Counted from the first letter of the stretch, positions 7,476 to 15,917 are shown. The stretch is DNA of 46,273 nucleotides from Pedobacter psychroterrae (GCF_004331695.1 NZ_SJSL01000011.1:1-46273), one strand, 5' to 3'. Notes: generated by a model not told the origin, from the sequence alone. A program made the numbers and translations.

Positions 7476-8849
7476 ATGTTAGAGTCTTTAAAAAAAATGT
7501 TTTCGGGAAATGAAGGGGAAGTGCCGGTAAATACGGGCAGCAAACCGGATATATCAAGGGAGAAGTCGGCAGAGTTGTACGAGAAAGCTAAGAACTATTT
7601 TCCGGGAGGAGTTAATTCCCCGGTCAGGGCCTTTAAATCAGTATATGGTACACCATTGTTCATCCAAAAGGGTGATGGTTGCTTTGTATGGGATGCGGAC
7701 GGCAACCAGTTTATAGACTTTTGCGGCAGTTGGGGGCCATTGATACTCGGGCATAACAATGCTAAAGTCCGTGAGAAGGTGACTGAGGTAATGCAGAACG
7801 GAATGAGCTTTGGTGCGCCAACTGCACTGGAAAATGAGCTTGCCGAGCTGATCATTAAGAACAACAAGTTTGTAGAGAAGATCAGGTTTACCAGTTCAGG
7901 TACGGAGGCGGTAATGTCGGCCATCAGGCTGGCTCGTGGCTATACCGGCCGAGATAAGATTATCAAGTTTGAAGGTTGCTATCATGGCCACAGCGATTCA
8001 CTGCTGGTAAAGGCAGGATCGGGACTGGTTACTTTTGGAGAAACTTCTTCTGCGGGTGTGCCTAAATCTTTTGCACAGGAAACTATTGTTATTCCTCTGA
8101 ATGACACAAAAGCTTTGGAAGGAGCATTTGAACAATTTAAAGATCAGGTGGCGGCGGTGATCATTGAAGGCATCCCTGCTAACAACGGATTGCTGATGCA
8201 GGATGTAGAATATGTGCAGTTTCTGCAAAAGATCTGTAATGACAACAAAGCTTTATTAATATTTGACGAGGTAATCACCGGATTCAGGTTGGGATTTGAA
8301 GGTGCAGCAGGACATTATGGCATTAAGCCTGACATTGTTACCTATGGTAAAATTATCGGTGGTGGATTGCCTGTAGGAATGTATGGAGCTTCGGCAGAAA
8401 TAATGGGACATATATCGCCAGATGGAGGCGTTTATCAGGCAGGTACGTTGTCGGGAAATCCGGTAGCAATGGCTGCAGGGATTGCTCAGTTGACCGAGTT
8501 GCTGCGTTCTGGTTTTTATAAAGAACTAAATACCAAGACCACCGAATTTGCCGATAGCATCCAGCGTTTTGCTACCGCCAGAAACTATAAATTTAAAGTA
8601 TTTCAAATAGGTTCTATCTTTTGGCTGGCCTTTACCGAGAAGGAAAAGATCCAGTGCGCGGAGGATATCGATCCGGCAAGCATGGAGAAATTTAAGGTAA
8701 TGCACAGGGAACTGCTGAACAGGGGTATTTACCTCGGCCCATCAGGTTATGAAGTAGGTTTTGTATCGGCATCACATACTAAAATAGAACTGGAAAAGGC
8801 CAAAAGGGCAATATTTGATAGTCTGGACGTAGTTTTTAGAAACAAGTAA
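7476..8849 (+). CDS. hemL: Glutamate-1-semialdehyde 2,1-aminomutase (HemL)
   Basis: This PLP enzyme converts glutamate-1-semialdehyde to 5-aminolevulinate, the second step of the C5 pathway. The PLP lysine is Lys292 in TYGKIIGGGLPVG. Also seen are FPGGVNSPVRAF, SSGTEAVMSAIRLAR, FEGCYHGHSD and the Asp of FDEVITGFR. It is 457 residues against the usual 425-430. The extra length is an N-terminal extension of about 27 residues (MLESLKKMFSGNEGEVPVNT). That extension may be real, because the ATG lies 1 bp after hemB, but a start further inside cannot be excluded. Confidence 0.94.
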   Translation: MLESLKKMFSGNEGEVPVNTGSKPDISREKSAELYEKAKNYFPGGVNSPVRAFKSVYGTPLFIQKGDGCFVWDADGNQFIDFCGSWGPLILGHNNAKVREKVTEVMQNGMSFGAPTALENELAELIIKNNKFVEKIRFTSSGTEAVMSAIRLARGYTGRDKIIKFEGCYHGHSDSLLVKAGSGLVTFGETSSAGVPKSFAQETIVIPLNDTKALEGAFEQFKDQVAAVIIEGIPANNGLLMQDVEYVQFLQKICNDNKALLIFDEVITGFRLGFEGAAGHYGIKPDIVTYGKIIGGGLPVGMYGASAEIMGHISPDGGVYQAGTLSGNPVAMAAGIAQLTELLRSGFYKELNTKTTEFADSIQRFATARNYKFKVFQIGSIFWLAFTEKEKIQCAEDIDPASMEKFKVMHRELLNRGIYLGPSGYEVGFVSASHTKIELEKAKRAIFDSLDVVFRNK

Positions 8850-8906
8850 TTTTTGAGTATCTGAGTAATTTTATCTAAGTTTATAAAGCAGAATAATTAA
8901 CAAACC

Positions 8907-9773
8907 GTGAAGAAATCAATCGTAATATTTTATTTTCTATTGCTGTACTCACTGGTGCAACTGATATCATGGGGAACCCTGGTAGTGAGGTTGGAGAAGT
9001 CCAGAATGGCGATGGTGATGGGTGAGGGATCGGTATTTCTGTTCTTACTCTGCATAGGTGCTTATTTCCTGCATAAGGCGATCAAGAAAGAAGATAAGCT
9101 CAGAGAACAGCAGCAGAATTTTTTACTTTCTGTAACACATGAGCTTAAATCGCCGTTGGCGGCTATAAAATTATCTTTGCAGACTATCGTAAAACGTGAT
9201 CTGGATAAAGCCAGGCAAACTTCTTTACTAAACAATTCATTGAAGGACATTGAGCGCCTGGATGACCTGGTAGAGAACATGCTGCTGGCGACTAAGATAG
9301 AAAATCGCTCTTATTCCTTTCCTAAGGAGGAATTTGACCTTTCAGATATGGTGTCTAAAATCACTGACCGCCTGCAGATCCATTCATGTGGCTGTGAGCA
9401 GATCATTACACCCAAGATACAGCCGGGTGTGAAAGTAGTGGGAGACGAGTTTACACTTTCATCGGTGGTTACGAACCTGGTGGAAAATGCTGTGAAATAT
9501 TCTGGACCTTGTGCAGAGGTGGGAGTAGAATTGACGAACAAAGATGGGCATCCGTTTTTGAGGGTAACTGACAAAGGGCCAGGTATTCCTGATGACGAAA
9601 AGATGCTGATTTTTGACAAATTTTACCGTGTTGGTGATGAGAATGTCAGAAAATCTAAAGGAACAGGTTTAGGCCTGTTTATTGTTAAGGAAGTTCTACA
9701 ACACCATGACGCTGATATCAGCGTTAAAGATAACGTACCGCAAGGTGCAATTTTTGAAATAACATTTAGCTGA
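8907..9773 (+). CDS. Sensor histidine kinase with two TM helices and almost no periplasmic domain
   Basis: This 288-residue kinase starts at GTG. Two hydrophobic helices (about 4-27 and 38-55) are joined by only about 10-13 residues, so signal sensing must be within the membrane or through a partner. The HisKA domain has phospho-acceptor His78 in SVTHELKSPL. The ATPase domain shows the N box (NLVENAVKYSG), G1 (DKGPGIPDDE), F (FYRVGDE) and G2 (KGTGLGLFIV). It lies 57 bp after hemL and 2 bp before its response regulator. The position inside the heme operon suggests a signal tied to heme or respiration, which is inference only. Confidence 0.92.
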   Translation: MKKSIVIFYFLLLYSLVQLISWGTLVVRLEKSRMAMVMGEGSVFLFLLCIGAYFLHKAIKKEDKLREQQQNFLLSVTHELKSPLAAIKLSLQTIVKRDLDKARQTSLLNNSLKDIERLDDLVENMLLATKIENRSYSFPKEEFDLSDMVSKITDRLQIHSCGCEQIITPKIQPGVKVVGDEFTLSSVVTNLVENAVKYSGPCAEVGVELTNKDGHPFLRVTDKGPGIPDDEKMLIFDKFYRVGDENVRKSKGTGLGLFIVKEVLQHHDADISVKDNVPQGAIFEITFS

Positions 9774-9775
9774 TT

Positions 9776-10480
9776 ATGCCACAGAAACTAAGAATACTTC
9801 TGGTTGAAGATGAAGACCACCTACTGGATGCGATAAAATTAAACCTTGAATTGGAAGGTTATAAAGTTCACGCTGTAAAAGACGGAAAGACTGCGTTGAA
9901 AGTTTTTAAAGAAGAACGTTTTAACCTGATCATACTGGATGTAATGCTCCCTGAGATGGATGGCTTCCAGGTTTGCGAAACCATTCGTCTGGAAAATACC
10001 GAAGTTCCGATTCTCTTCTTAACGGCTAAAAATACAAGTGAAGACCGCGTAATGGGTCTGAAGAAAGGTGCGGATGACTATCTGGTTAAACCGTTTAACC
10101 TCGAAGAACTGATCCTTAGGGTAGGTATTTTGGTGAAACGCAGCATGAAAGCAGATGATCTGAAAGAACTGAACTCCTACAAGATCGGTGATAAAACCAT
10201 TTATTTCAATTCATTTGAATTGAAACAAGATGATGGGGTAATCGTACCGCTTACTAAAAAAGAAACCATGCTGCTTAAATTACTGATCGAACGTAAGAAC
10301 GAGGCAGTATCGCGTGAGCAGATCCTGGAGACAGTATGGAACTATGATGTTTATCCGTCTACCCGTACCATCGACAACTTTATATTGACCTTCCGCAAGT
10401 ACTTTGAGCCTGATCAAAAGAATCCGGTATACTTTCATTCAATAAGAGGCGTAGGTTATAAATTCACTGATATTCATTAA
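9776..10480 (+). CDS. OmpR/PhoB-family response regulator
   Basis: A 234-residue DNA-binding regulator paired with the kinase just upstream. The receiver domain (about 1-120) has the acidic pair (VEDEDH), phospho-acceptor Asp55 (LIILDVMLPEMDGF) and the Lys of FLTAK. The C-terminal winged helix (about 135-234) ends with the trans_reg_C pattern (VWNYDVYPSTRTIDNFI, IRGVGYKF). Its TAA overlaps the next ATG (TAATG), so the membrane TPR gene is translationally coupled. The target genes are not shown by the sequence. Confidence 0.94.
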   Translation: MPQKLRILLVEDEDHLLDAIKLNLELEGYKVHAVKDGKTALKVFKEERFNLIILDVMLPEMDGFQVCETIRLENTEVPILFLTAKNTSEDRVMGLKKGADDYLVKPFNLEELILRVGILVKRSMKADDLKELNSYKIGDKTIYFNSFELKQDDGVIVPLTKKETMLLKLLIERKNEAVSREQILETVWNYDVYPSTRTIDNFILTFRKYFEPDQKNPVYFHSIRGVGYKFTDIH

Positions 10481-10995
10481 TGTATAACTCCAGAGGCAGG
10501 TATGCCCTGATGGCACTCTTTGTGGTTGCCGCCATCGTATGCCTTTTTTTAGATCAGATTCAACTGGCGGCTTTGGCCGGTTTATTTTTTGCGTTTGTTG
10601 TATGGAGCCATTATAAACACAGCTCCATTTTACAGGCATCAAAACATTTTAGAAACGGTAACCACGAGAAGGCAGAAAGCCTGCTGGCTGAAGTGCCCAA
10701 TCCCGATAGGCTGGCGAGAAACAGACGTGGTTACTATGAGTTTATGCTTGCAAATATTGCCCTGAAAAAAGAAGAGTACGATGTTGCCGAAACTCATTTT
10801 CAGATAGCCAGCCGTTTTCCTTTGGGCGGTAAGAATGATAAGGCCTTTGTACTAATACACCTGGCCAATCTCGCCCTTAGAAAGAAGGACAAGGAAAGGG
10901 CAACTGCTTATGTAAGCAAAGCAAAAGAACTGGCCAATACCCCAAAAGCACAAGAGATTATTATTAAAATAGAGCAAGAAGCAAATAGCTTATAA
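10480..10995 (+). CDS. Small membrane-anchored TPR-like protein in the heme operon
   Basis: A 171-residue protein with two close hydrophobic helices at the N-terminus (about 8-22 and 26-42). They are followed by a helical region whose repeats look like tetratricopeptide units ('FRNGNHEKAESLLAEVPNP', 'LKKEEYDVAETHFQIA', 'ALRKKDKERATAYVSKAKEL'). TPRs serve protein-protein contacts. The layout (two TM helices plus TPRs, between heme genes) recalls the HemY protein of E. coli hem operons, although this one is much shorter and homology is not established. The start ATG overlaps the regulator's stop; hemE follows 17 bp later. Function unknown. Confidence 0.7.
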   Translation: MYNSRGRYALMALFVVAAIVCLFLDQIQLAALAGLFFAFVVWSHYKHSSILQASKHFRNGNHEKAESLLAEVPNPDRLARNRRGYYEFMLANIALKKEEYDVAETHFQIASRFPLGGKNDKAFVLIHLANLALRKKDKERATAYVSKAKELANTPKAQEIIIKIEQEANSL

Positions 10996-11012
10996 AAACC
11001 CAATAGACATAG

Positions 11013-12035
11013 ATGAACACGTTATTTTTAGATGCAGCATTTTCAAAGCAAACAGAACGCCCACCGGTATGGATGATGCGCCAGGCAGGCCGTTTTATGC
11101 CAGAGTACTGGGAAATCAAAAACAAATATTCCTTCCTGGAGATGTGCAAAACGCCAGAGATTGCTGCTGATGTAACGATGTTACCTGTTGACCTGTTGGG
11201 CATAGATGCAGCCATTTTGTTTTCTGATATTTTGGTTACGGGTGAAGCAATGGGTGGCGATCTGAGTTTTACTCAGGGGGTAGGTCCTAAGTTTGCCAAT
11301 CCGGTACGCACCTTAAAAGATGTCGACGCGCTTGAAGTAGATGTTTTAGATCGGTTGCAGTATGTAGCAGATGCCATTAAGGTGATCCAGCAGCGTTTGA
11401 ATGGTAGCATCCCGTTGATTGGATTTGCCGGTGCGCCATTTACGGTAATGAGTTACCTGGTAGAAGGTGGTTCTTCTAAAGATTTTAAGCTGACCAAGCT
11501 GCTGATGCACAATCAGCCTGAGGTGGCACATAAGCTGTTGGCAAAAATTGCCAAAGTTACTGCTGATTACCTCAATCTGCAGATCGCTGCGGGGGTAAAT
11601 GCAGTTCAAATATTTGACAGCTGGGCGTTGGCTTTGTCATGGAATGATTATCAGGAGTTTTCACACAGGTATATTCAGGAAATCATCAGCAATCTGAATA
11701 GAAAAGATATTCCGGTCATCTCTTTTTGCAAAGGCAGTTCGGTATTTGCACCGATTATGGCTGAAGCGAAACCCGATGTGATCTCGGTAGACTGGAATGC
11801 AGACCTGCTGAATATTAAAAACAGCCTTCCTGCGGGTATCGCTGTGCAGGGCAATTTAGATCCGCATATCCTGTATGCAGATAAACCTGTTATTAAAAAG
11901 GAAATACTCAGATTATTTGAGCGCATGCGCGGAGAAAAAGGATTTATCTTTAACCTGGGACATGGCATTATGCCCGATATTCCTTTTGATCATGTGAAAT
12001 ATGCCATCGAGGTAATCAAAGAATTTAAATATTAA
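11013..12035 (+). CDS. hemE: Uroporphyrinogen decarboxylase (HemE)
   Basis: This 340-residue cofactor-free enzyme removes four carboxyl groups from uroporphyrinogen III to give coproporphyrinogen III. The signature RPPVWMMRQAGRFMPEY lies near residues 15-31. A second conserved stretch (GFAGAPFTVMSYLVEGG) and the C-terminal NLGHGIMPD motif are intact. Length is normal for the family. It follows the TPR gene by 17 bp and precedes the HemJ-like gene by 6 bp, so all are one transcription unit. Confidence 0.95.
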   Translation: MNTLFLDAAFSKQTERPPVWMMRQAGRFMPEYWEIKNKYSFLEMCKTPEIAADVTMLPVDLLGIDAAILFSDILVTGEAMGGDLSFTQGVGPKFANPVRTLKDVDALEVDVLDRLQYVADAIKVIQQRLNGSIPLIGFAGAPFTVMSYLVEGGSSKDFKLTKLLMHNQPEVAHKLLAKIAKVTADYLNLQIAAGVNAVQIFDSWALALSWNDYQEFSHRYIQEIISNLNRKDIPVISFCKGSSVFAPIMAEAKPDVISVDWNADLLNIKNSLPAGIAVQGNLDPHILYADKPVIKKEILRLFERMRGEKGFIFNLGHGIMPDIPFDHVKYAIEVIKEFKY

Positions 12036-12041
12036 ATTTAA

Positions 12042-12590
12042 ATGGAGCAGTACTACCTGTATGTCCTTTCTGTTCATATCATCTTCGTAGTAAGCTGGAT
12101 GGCCGGATTGTTCTATAGTGTACGCCTGTTCATTTATCACACCGAAGCCGAAGACAGGCCTGAAATTGAACGTACCATTCTTCAAAAAGAGTACGAAAAG
12201 ATAGAGGCAAAGCTTTGGAATATCATTACTACACCGGCGATGGCACTAACTGTCCTTGCCGGTGCAGGTATGGTCTGTATCAGGCCATACACGCTGCAGA
12301 TGCCCTGGTTTCACGTAAAACTGGCTTTTGTAGTGCTGTTGCTGATCTATCATTTCATTTGTCAGAAGATCATGAAGCAGCTAAAGCAAGGTAAATGCAA
12401 AATCAGCTCCTTTAAATTACGTTTATGGAATGAAGTGGCGACTGTGCTGCTTGTTGCCATTGTGTTTACCGTTGTGCTTAAAAGTGCGGTCAACTGGATC
12501 TACGGTCTGATAGGTCTTATCCTTTTCTCCGCAGTAATTATGATCGCTGTAAAATGGTACAAACACTACCGCAAAAAGCACGACTGCTAG
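12042..12590 (+). CDS. hemJ: HemJ-like / CopD-family membrane protein, probable protoporphyrinogen IX oxidase
   Basis: This 182-residue protein has about four membrane helices. The first contains a conserved His (SVHIIFVVSWMAGLFYSVRLFIYH), and later segments carry 'WFHVKLAFVVLLL' and 'RLWNEVAT', which match the UPF0093/HemJ pattern. HemJ oxidises protoporphyrinogen IX to protoporphyrin IX in the membrane in organisms lacking HemG or HemY. Its place at the end of the heme operon, 6 bp after hemE, strongly favours HemJ over a copper-related CopD function, to which the family is sometimes assigned. It ends the operon; no strong terminator was seen after it. Confidence 0.78.
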   Translation: MEQYYLYVLSVHIIFVVSWMAGLFYSVRLFIYHTEAEDRPEIERTILQKEYEKIEAKLWNIITTPAMALTVLAGAGMVCIRPYTLQMPWFHVKLAFVVLLLIYHFICQKIMKQLKQGKCKISSFKLRLWNEVATVLLVAIVFTVVLKSAVNWIYGLIGLILFSAVIMIAVKWYKHYRKKHDC

Positions 12591-12686
12591 CGATCTCCTT
12601 CCCCCTCTGTACCGGAGAAAAAAAATATTTTCAACTTCATGCAACCTTTATATTAGTGTCGCCATCTTCTATATACCAAACACACA

Positions 12687-13253
12687 ATGAAATTGACGCA
12701 ATATAACATAGACGAACTATTGGAGGGATGCAAAGCAGGCAACCGGAAGATGCAGGAAGCGCTTTATAAGCAAACTGCATCCAAGATGATGGCTGTCTGC
12801 ATGCGCTACGCCAAAGATAGGATGGAAGCAGAAGATGTATTACAGATTGGGTACATCAAGATCTTCCAGAAGGTAAAAGACTACCGGGGAGACGGTTCTT
12901 TTGAAGGATGGATAAGAAGGATTATGGTAAATACCGCAATAGAAAGTTACCGTAAAAACCTGAGGTCACTAAATGTAGTGCCTATTGAAGATGCATATGA
13001 ACAGCCGGCTACAGGTTTTGACTTTAGCAGACTGGGAATGCAGGACCTGATGAAAGTGATACAAAAACTGGCAGATGGTTACAGAATGGTTTTCAATATG
13101 TACATCATAGAGGGATACTCACACAAGGAAATAGCCGAAACACTGGGCATTTCTGAAGGAGCAAGTAAATCGCAATTGTCGAGGGCAAGAGCAATATTAA
13201 AAGAAGAGATTTTAAAAATGGAGGGCATAAATTATGCAACACATGCAGGATAA
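12687..13253 (+). CDS. ECF-type RNA polymerase sigma factor
   Basis: A 188-residue sigma-70 family protein. Region 2 spans about residues 25-95 (YAKDRMEAEDVLQIGYIKIF, then the DNA-melting stretch 'GSFEGWIRRIMVNTAIESYR'). Region 4 spans about 125-178 with a helix-turn-helix (YSHKEIAETLGISEGASKSQL). There is no region 1 or 3, which defines the ECF group. Its 3' end overlaps the next gene by 20 bp, so the two are translationally coupled, as expected for a sigma/anti-sigma pair. Confidence 0.93.
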   Translation: MKLTQYNIDELLEGCKAGNRKMQEALYKQTASKMMAVCMRYAKDRMEAEDVLQIGYIKIFQKVKDYRGDGSFEGWIRRIMVNTAIESYRKNLRSLNVVPIEDAYEQPATGFDFSRLGMQDLMKVIQKLADGYRMVFNMYIIEGYSHKEIAETLGISEGASKSQLSRARAILKEEILKMEGINYATHAG

Positions 13254-13953
13254 AGAATTTGATCAGTTATTTAGGGATAAGTTTGAGGATGCTGAAATAG
13301 AACCATCAGCTAATCTATGGGGTAATATAGCACAGGAACTGGAACCGCGTAAAAAAAGGGTATTGCCAATATACTGGATGGCAGCTGCGGTAGCAATAGT
13401 AGCGGTGTCGGTTGGCCTGCTGATGCCTGAAAAAGAAACCATCAGACTGCAGGGTTCGGACTTTGCTACTACTACGTCAGTTACTGAGCCAGTAGTAAAG
13501 CCGGAGAATGCAGGTATCACAACTGATAAATCATCAGATGAAAATGTGTCTAAAAGCACTCCTTTAGTGATCGCTCCGCGTTTGACGGCAGCTGATGTGG
13601 AAAAAGATTTTGTGGCCATGCAACCAAAAGTATCCAAAGTTCATCCTGTTAATATGGAGCCTGAAATTGTACAGTCGGTAGTTAGCCAAATAGTGAATGA
13701 AGCGGCGGTTCCTGAAGCTGATATAGTGATCGCAAGTGCAAATGTTCCGGATGAAAGTAATGCAATTACCGAAACTGAAACTGCCGAGCGCAAAGGAATC
13801 AGAAATGTGGGCGACATAGTGAATTACGTAGTAGACAAAGTAGATAAAAGAGAAAAGAAGTTTTTAAAGTTCAATACAGACGATGACGATAATTCATCTT
13901 TGGTAGCGATCAACATAGGTATTTTAAGGTTTAACAAAAGATCAGATAAATAA
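13234..13953 (+). CDS. Putative anti-sigma factor, single-pass membrane protein
   Basis: A 239-residue protein with a short cytoplasmic N-terminus (about 45 residues, containing 'LWGNIAQELEPRKK'), one TM helix (about 46-64) and a long low-complexity periplasmic part rich in Thr, Val and Glu. This topology and the overlap with the ECF sigma gene fit a Bacteroidota anti-sigma factor, though no zinc-binding HxxxCxxC motif is present. An alternative in-frame ATG lies 9 bp downstream (13243). The assignment rests on context and topology, not on a recognised domain. Confidence 0.65.
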   Translation: MQHMQDKEFDQLFRDKFEDAEIEPSANLWGNIAQELEPRKKRVLPIYWMAAAVAIVAVSVGLLMPEKETIRLQGSDFATTTSVTEPVVKPENAGITTDKSSDENVSKSTPLVIAPRLTAADVEKDFVAMQPKVSKVHPVNMEPEIVQSVVSQIVNEAAVPEADIVIASANVPDESNAITETETAERKGIRNVGDIVNYVVDKVDKREKKFLKFNTDDDDNSSLVAINIGILRFNKRSDK

Positions 13954-13974
13954 CACACACAAACAAACAAGATA

Positions 13975-14826
13975 ATGAGACATCTAATATTTTCAGCACT
14001 TTTGGTAAGCGGGCTTGCCGGTGCTTCAGCGCTAAACTCAAATGCACAGGGAAAGGTTGATACCACTGTGACCACAGTGACTACCACCACCACTACCACC
14101 ACTAATAATGGAAAAAAAGAAGGTAAATTTACCCTGACCATTGGCAGTGATCACATTGGAGGACCTAAAAAAGACAGCCTAAAAATTGCCGATGCAAATA
14201 AAGGACGTTTTGTAGGGGGTATCACATTTACCAGGGTAGATTTGGGTTATACCCGGCTTATCGACAACGGCAGCTTTACCTTATCACCTGAAAATGACTT
14301 CTTAGATTATCGTGGCGGAAAAACCAGTACTTTCTCTTTCGATATTTTACAGATGGGATACCGTTTTAGCCAGAACTTTAAGATCTATGTAGCAGGAGGT
14401 TTCGATTGGACACATATCAGACTGAACAAAGACATCACCATCCAAAGAAACCAAAATACATTGACCTATGTAGAAGACGAGATTCATTTCTCGAAAAATC
14501 GTTTCTCCAGCAGTTATGTGCACATCCCACTAAACTTTGAATTGAGAACAAAAGAGAATAGCAACGGTAAAAGATTTTACTTTGTAGCCGGACCTGAAGT
14601 TAGCTTTTTACTAAATGGAAAAGTAAAACAAGTAAGTAATGAACGCGGAAAAGAGAAATTTAAAGATGACTATAATTTCCAGGCCTTAAGATATGGCGCT
14701 ACTGCCAGGTTTGGATATGACGGAATAGGCTTGTTTACGAAATTCTATTTCAATGACATGTTTGCCACGACAGCCCAAAAAGGCCTGACAAATATGGCCT
14801 TCGGTATCACCTTCGGCTTGAACTAA
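13975..14826 (+). CDS. Outer-membrane beta-barrel protein with Thr-rich N-terminus
   Basis: A 283-residue exported protein. A signal peptide (about 1-25, ending NSNAQ) is followed by a striking Thr tract (DTTVTTVTTTTTTTTNN), then about 230 residues of alternating aromatic/polar strands typical of small PorT/OmpX-like barrels (for example FKIYVAGGFDWTHI, ATARFGYDGIGLFTKFYF, and a final strand FGITFGLN). It lies 21 bp after the anti-sigma gene and is followed by a terminator, so sigma, anti-sigma and barrel form one operon. The barrel may be the sensor or the regulated target; the sequence does not decide. Confidence 0.8.
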   Translation: MRHLIFSALLVSGLAGASALNSNAQGKVDTTVTTVTTTTTTTTNNGKKEGKFTLTIGSDHIGGPKKDSLKIADANKGRFVGGITFTRVDLGYTRLIDNGSFTLSPENDFLDYRGGKTSTFSFDILQMGYRFSQNFKIYVAGGFDWTHIRLNKDITIQRNQNTLTYVEDEIHFSKNRFSSSYVHIPLNFELRTKENSNGKRFYFVAGPEVSFLLNGKVKQVSNERGKEKFKDDYNFQALRYGATARFGYDGIGLFTKFYFNDMFATTAQKGLTNMAFGITFGLN

Positions 14827-14868
14827 GCTATATCTAGAATCTAAAAACACACACACACAAATGATTTC

Positions 14869-14899
14869 AATCCCGTAGCCCGGAGCTACGGGATTTTTT
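14869..14899 (+). terminator. Rho-independent terminator after the sigma/anti-sigma/barrel operon
   Basis: TCCCGTAGC (14871-14879) pairs with GCTACGGGA (14885-14893), followed by a run of six T. It ends 18 bp before the GTG of the next gene. Confidence 0.9.
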
Positions 14900-14905
14900 A
14901 TTTCT

Positions 14906-14913
14906 TATCTTTA
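14906..14913 (+). promoter_or_regulatory. Possible -7 element for the orphan ABC ATPase gene
   Basis: TATCTTTA matches TAnnTTTG at all but the last base and lies in the only gap between the upstream terminator and the GTG start at 14918. If used, transcription would begin at or next to the start codon. Tentative. Confidence 0.3.
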
Positions 14914-14917
14914 CCCT

Positions 14918-15910
14918 GTGGAAGAACAGATCATCGTTGTTAAAAACCTTACAAAACAATACCATGCCGGCCAGAATGCAGGTGTACGAAATGTAAACTT
15001 TGCTATAAAGAGAGGTAGTATTGTAGCCATCATAGGTGAAAGCGGTAGCGGAAAATCTACACTGCTGAAGTGCATTTACGGATTGCTGAAGGTAGACGAA
15101 GGGGAGATCCTCCTGAATGGTAAAAGAATCCTTGGCCCTGACGAGCAACTGATCCCCGGTCATAAGGAGATGAAGATGGTGACCCAGGATTTTTCATTGA
15201 ACATCTATGCCAAAGTATACGATAATATTGCCTCCATGCTGTCCAATACCAATGTGCAGAGTAAGCATGATAAGACCATGGAGATGATGCAGCACCTGCA
15301 CATTGAACACCTGAAGGATAAGAAGATTACCCAGCTAAGTGGGGGTGAGCAGCAGCGTGTGGCCATAGCCAAAGCGCTGGTAAGTGATACGTCGGTTTTG
15401 CTACTTGACGAGCCGTTCAGCCAGGTAGATGCTTTATTGAAGAACCAGTTGCGCGCCGATATCAAAAGAATTGCTGCAGAAACTGGCGTTACGGTGATCA
15501 TGGTTTCGCACGATCCTGCAGACGGTTTGTTTTTGTCTGACGAATTACTGATCATAAAAGACGGACATTTGCTTCAGCATGGGAAGCCAGCTCATATATA
15601 CAATCATCCCGATCATATTTATACCGCCCAGATTCTTGGAAATGCAGTGGTACTGCCGCATGAAGATGCAGCGAAGCTGGGTATGGAAATCAATGAAGGC
15701 CATGCGGTATTTTACCCTGAATGGGTGGAACTGAAAAGCTCCTGGAACAGCAGGCGTTTTGAGGTAAAAGATGTGTATTATAAAGGGTTTTATGAGGAAT
15801 TGCTCCTGGAACGCAATGGCGTAAAAATTAGGGCTATACAGCTGAACAGGGGAGAGCATAAAAAAAACGACCATGTTCAAGCGAACATTGGTCGTTTTTT
15901 AAGTAAATAA
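14918..15910 (+). CDS. Orphan ABC transporter ATP-binding protein with TOBE-like C-terminus
   Basis: A 330-residue ABC ATPase. The Walker A motif is GESGSGKST (about residue 40), the signature LSGGEQQRVAIAKAL lies near 145, Walker B is VLLLDEPFSQ, and the switch His is in VSHDPAD. The last 100 residues resemble a TOBE-type regulatory domain as in PotA/UgpC-like importers. No permease or binding protein is adjacent, so the partner and substrate are unknown. The GTG start is set by the conserved 'IIVVKNLTKQY' N-terminus; an in-frame ATG further down would remove it. The 3' end of the gene encodes a terminator hairpin. Confidence 0.85.
   Translation: MEEQIIVVKNLTKQYHAGQNAGVRNVNFAIKRGSIVAIIGESGSGKSTLLKCIYGLLKVDEGEILLNGKRILGPDEQLIPGHKEMKMVTQDFSLNIYAKVYDNIASMLSNTNVQSKHDKTMEMMQHLHIEHLKDKKITQLSGGEQQRVAIAKALVSDTSVLLLDEPFSQVDALLKNQLRADIKRIAAETGVTVIMVSHDPADGLFLSDELLIIKDGHLLQHGKPAHIYNHPDHIYTAQILGNAVVLPHEDAAKLGMEINEGHAVFYPEWVELKSSWNSRRFEVKDVYYKGFYEELLLERNGVKIRAIQLNRGEHKKNDHVQANIGRFLSK
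15861..15900. terminator. Terminator hairpin inside the 3' end of the ABC gene, shared by convergent genes
   Basis: AAAAAACGACCA plus TGTTC pairs with GAACA plus TTGGTCGTTTTTT across an AAGC loop, with one bulged base. It ends in T runs in both directions. It can terminate the ABC gene (+), whose stop is only 10 bp further on, and the OmpA-family gene (-), whose stop codon is at 15918-15920. Confidence 0.75.
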
Positions 15911-15917
15911 AATTTAA

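Noticed and set aside
6575..7543. 322-codon open frame on the minus strand across hemB
   Set aside because: It lies exactly opposite hemB, its translation is Cys/His-rich without any family pattern, and hemB has all catalytic residues.
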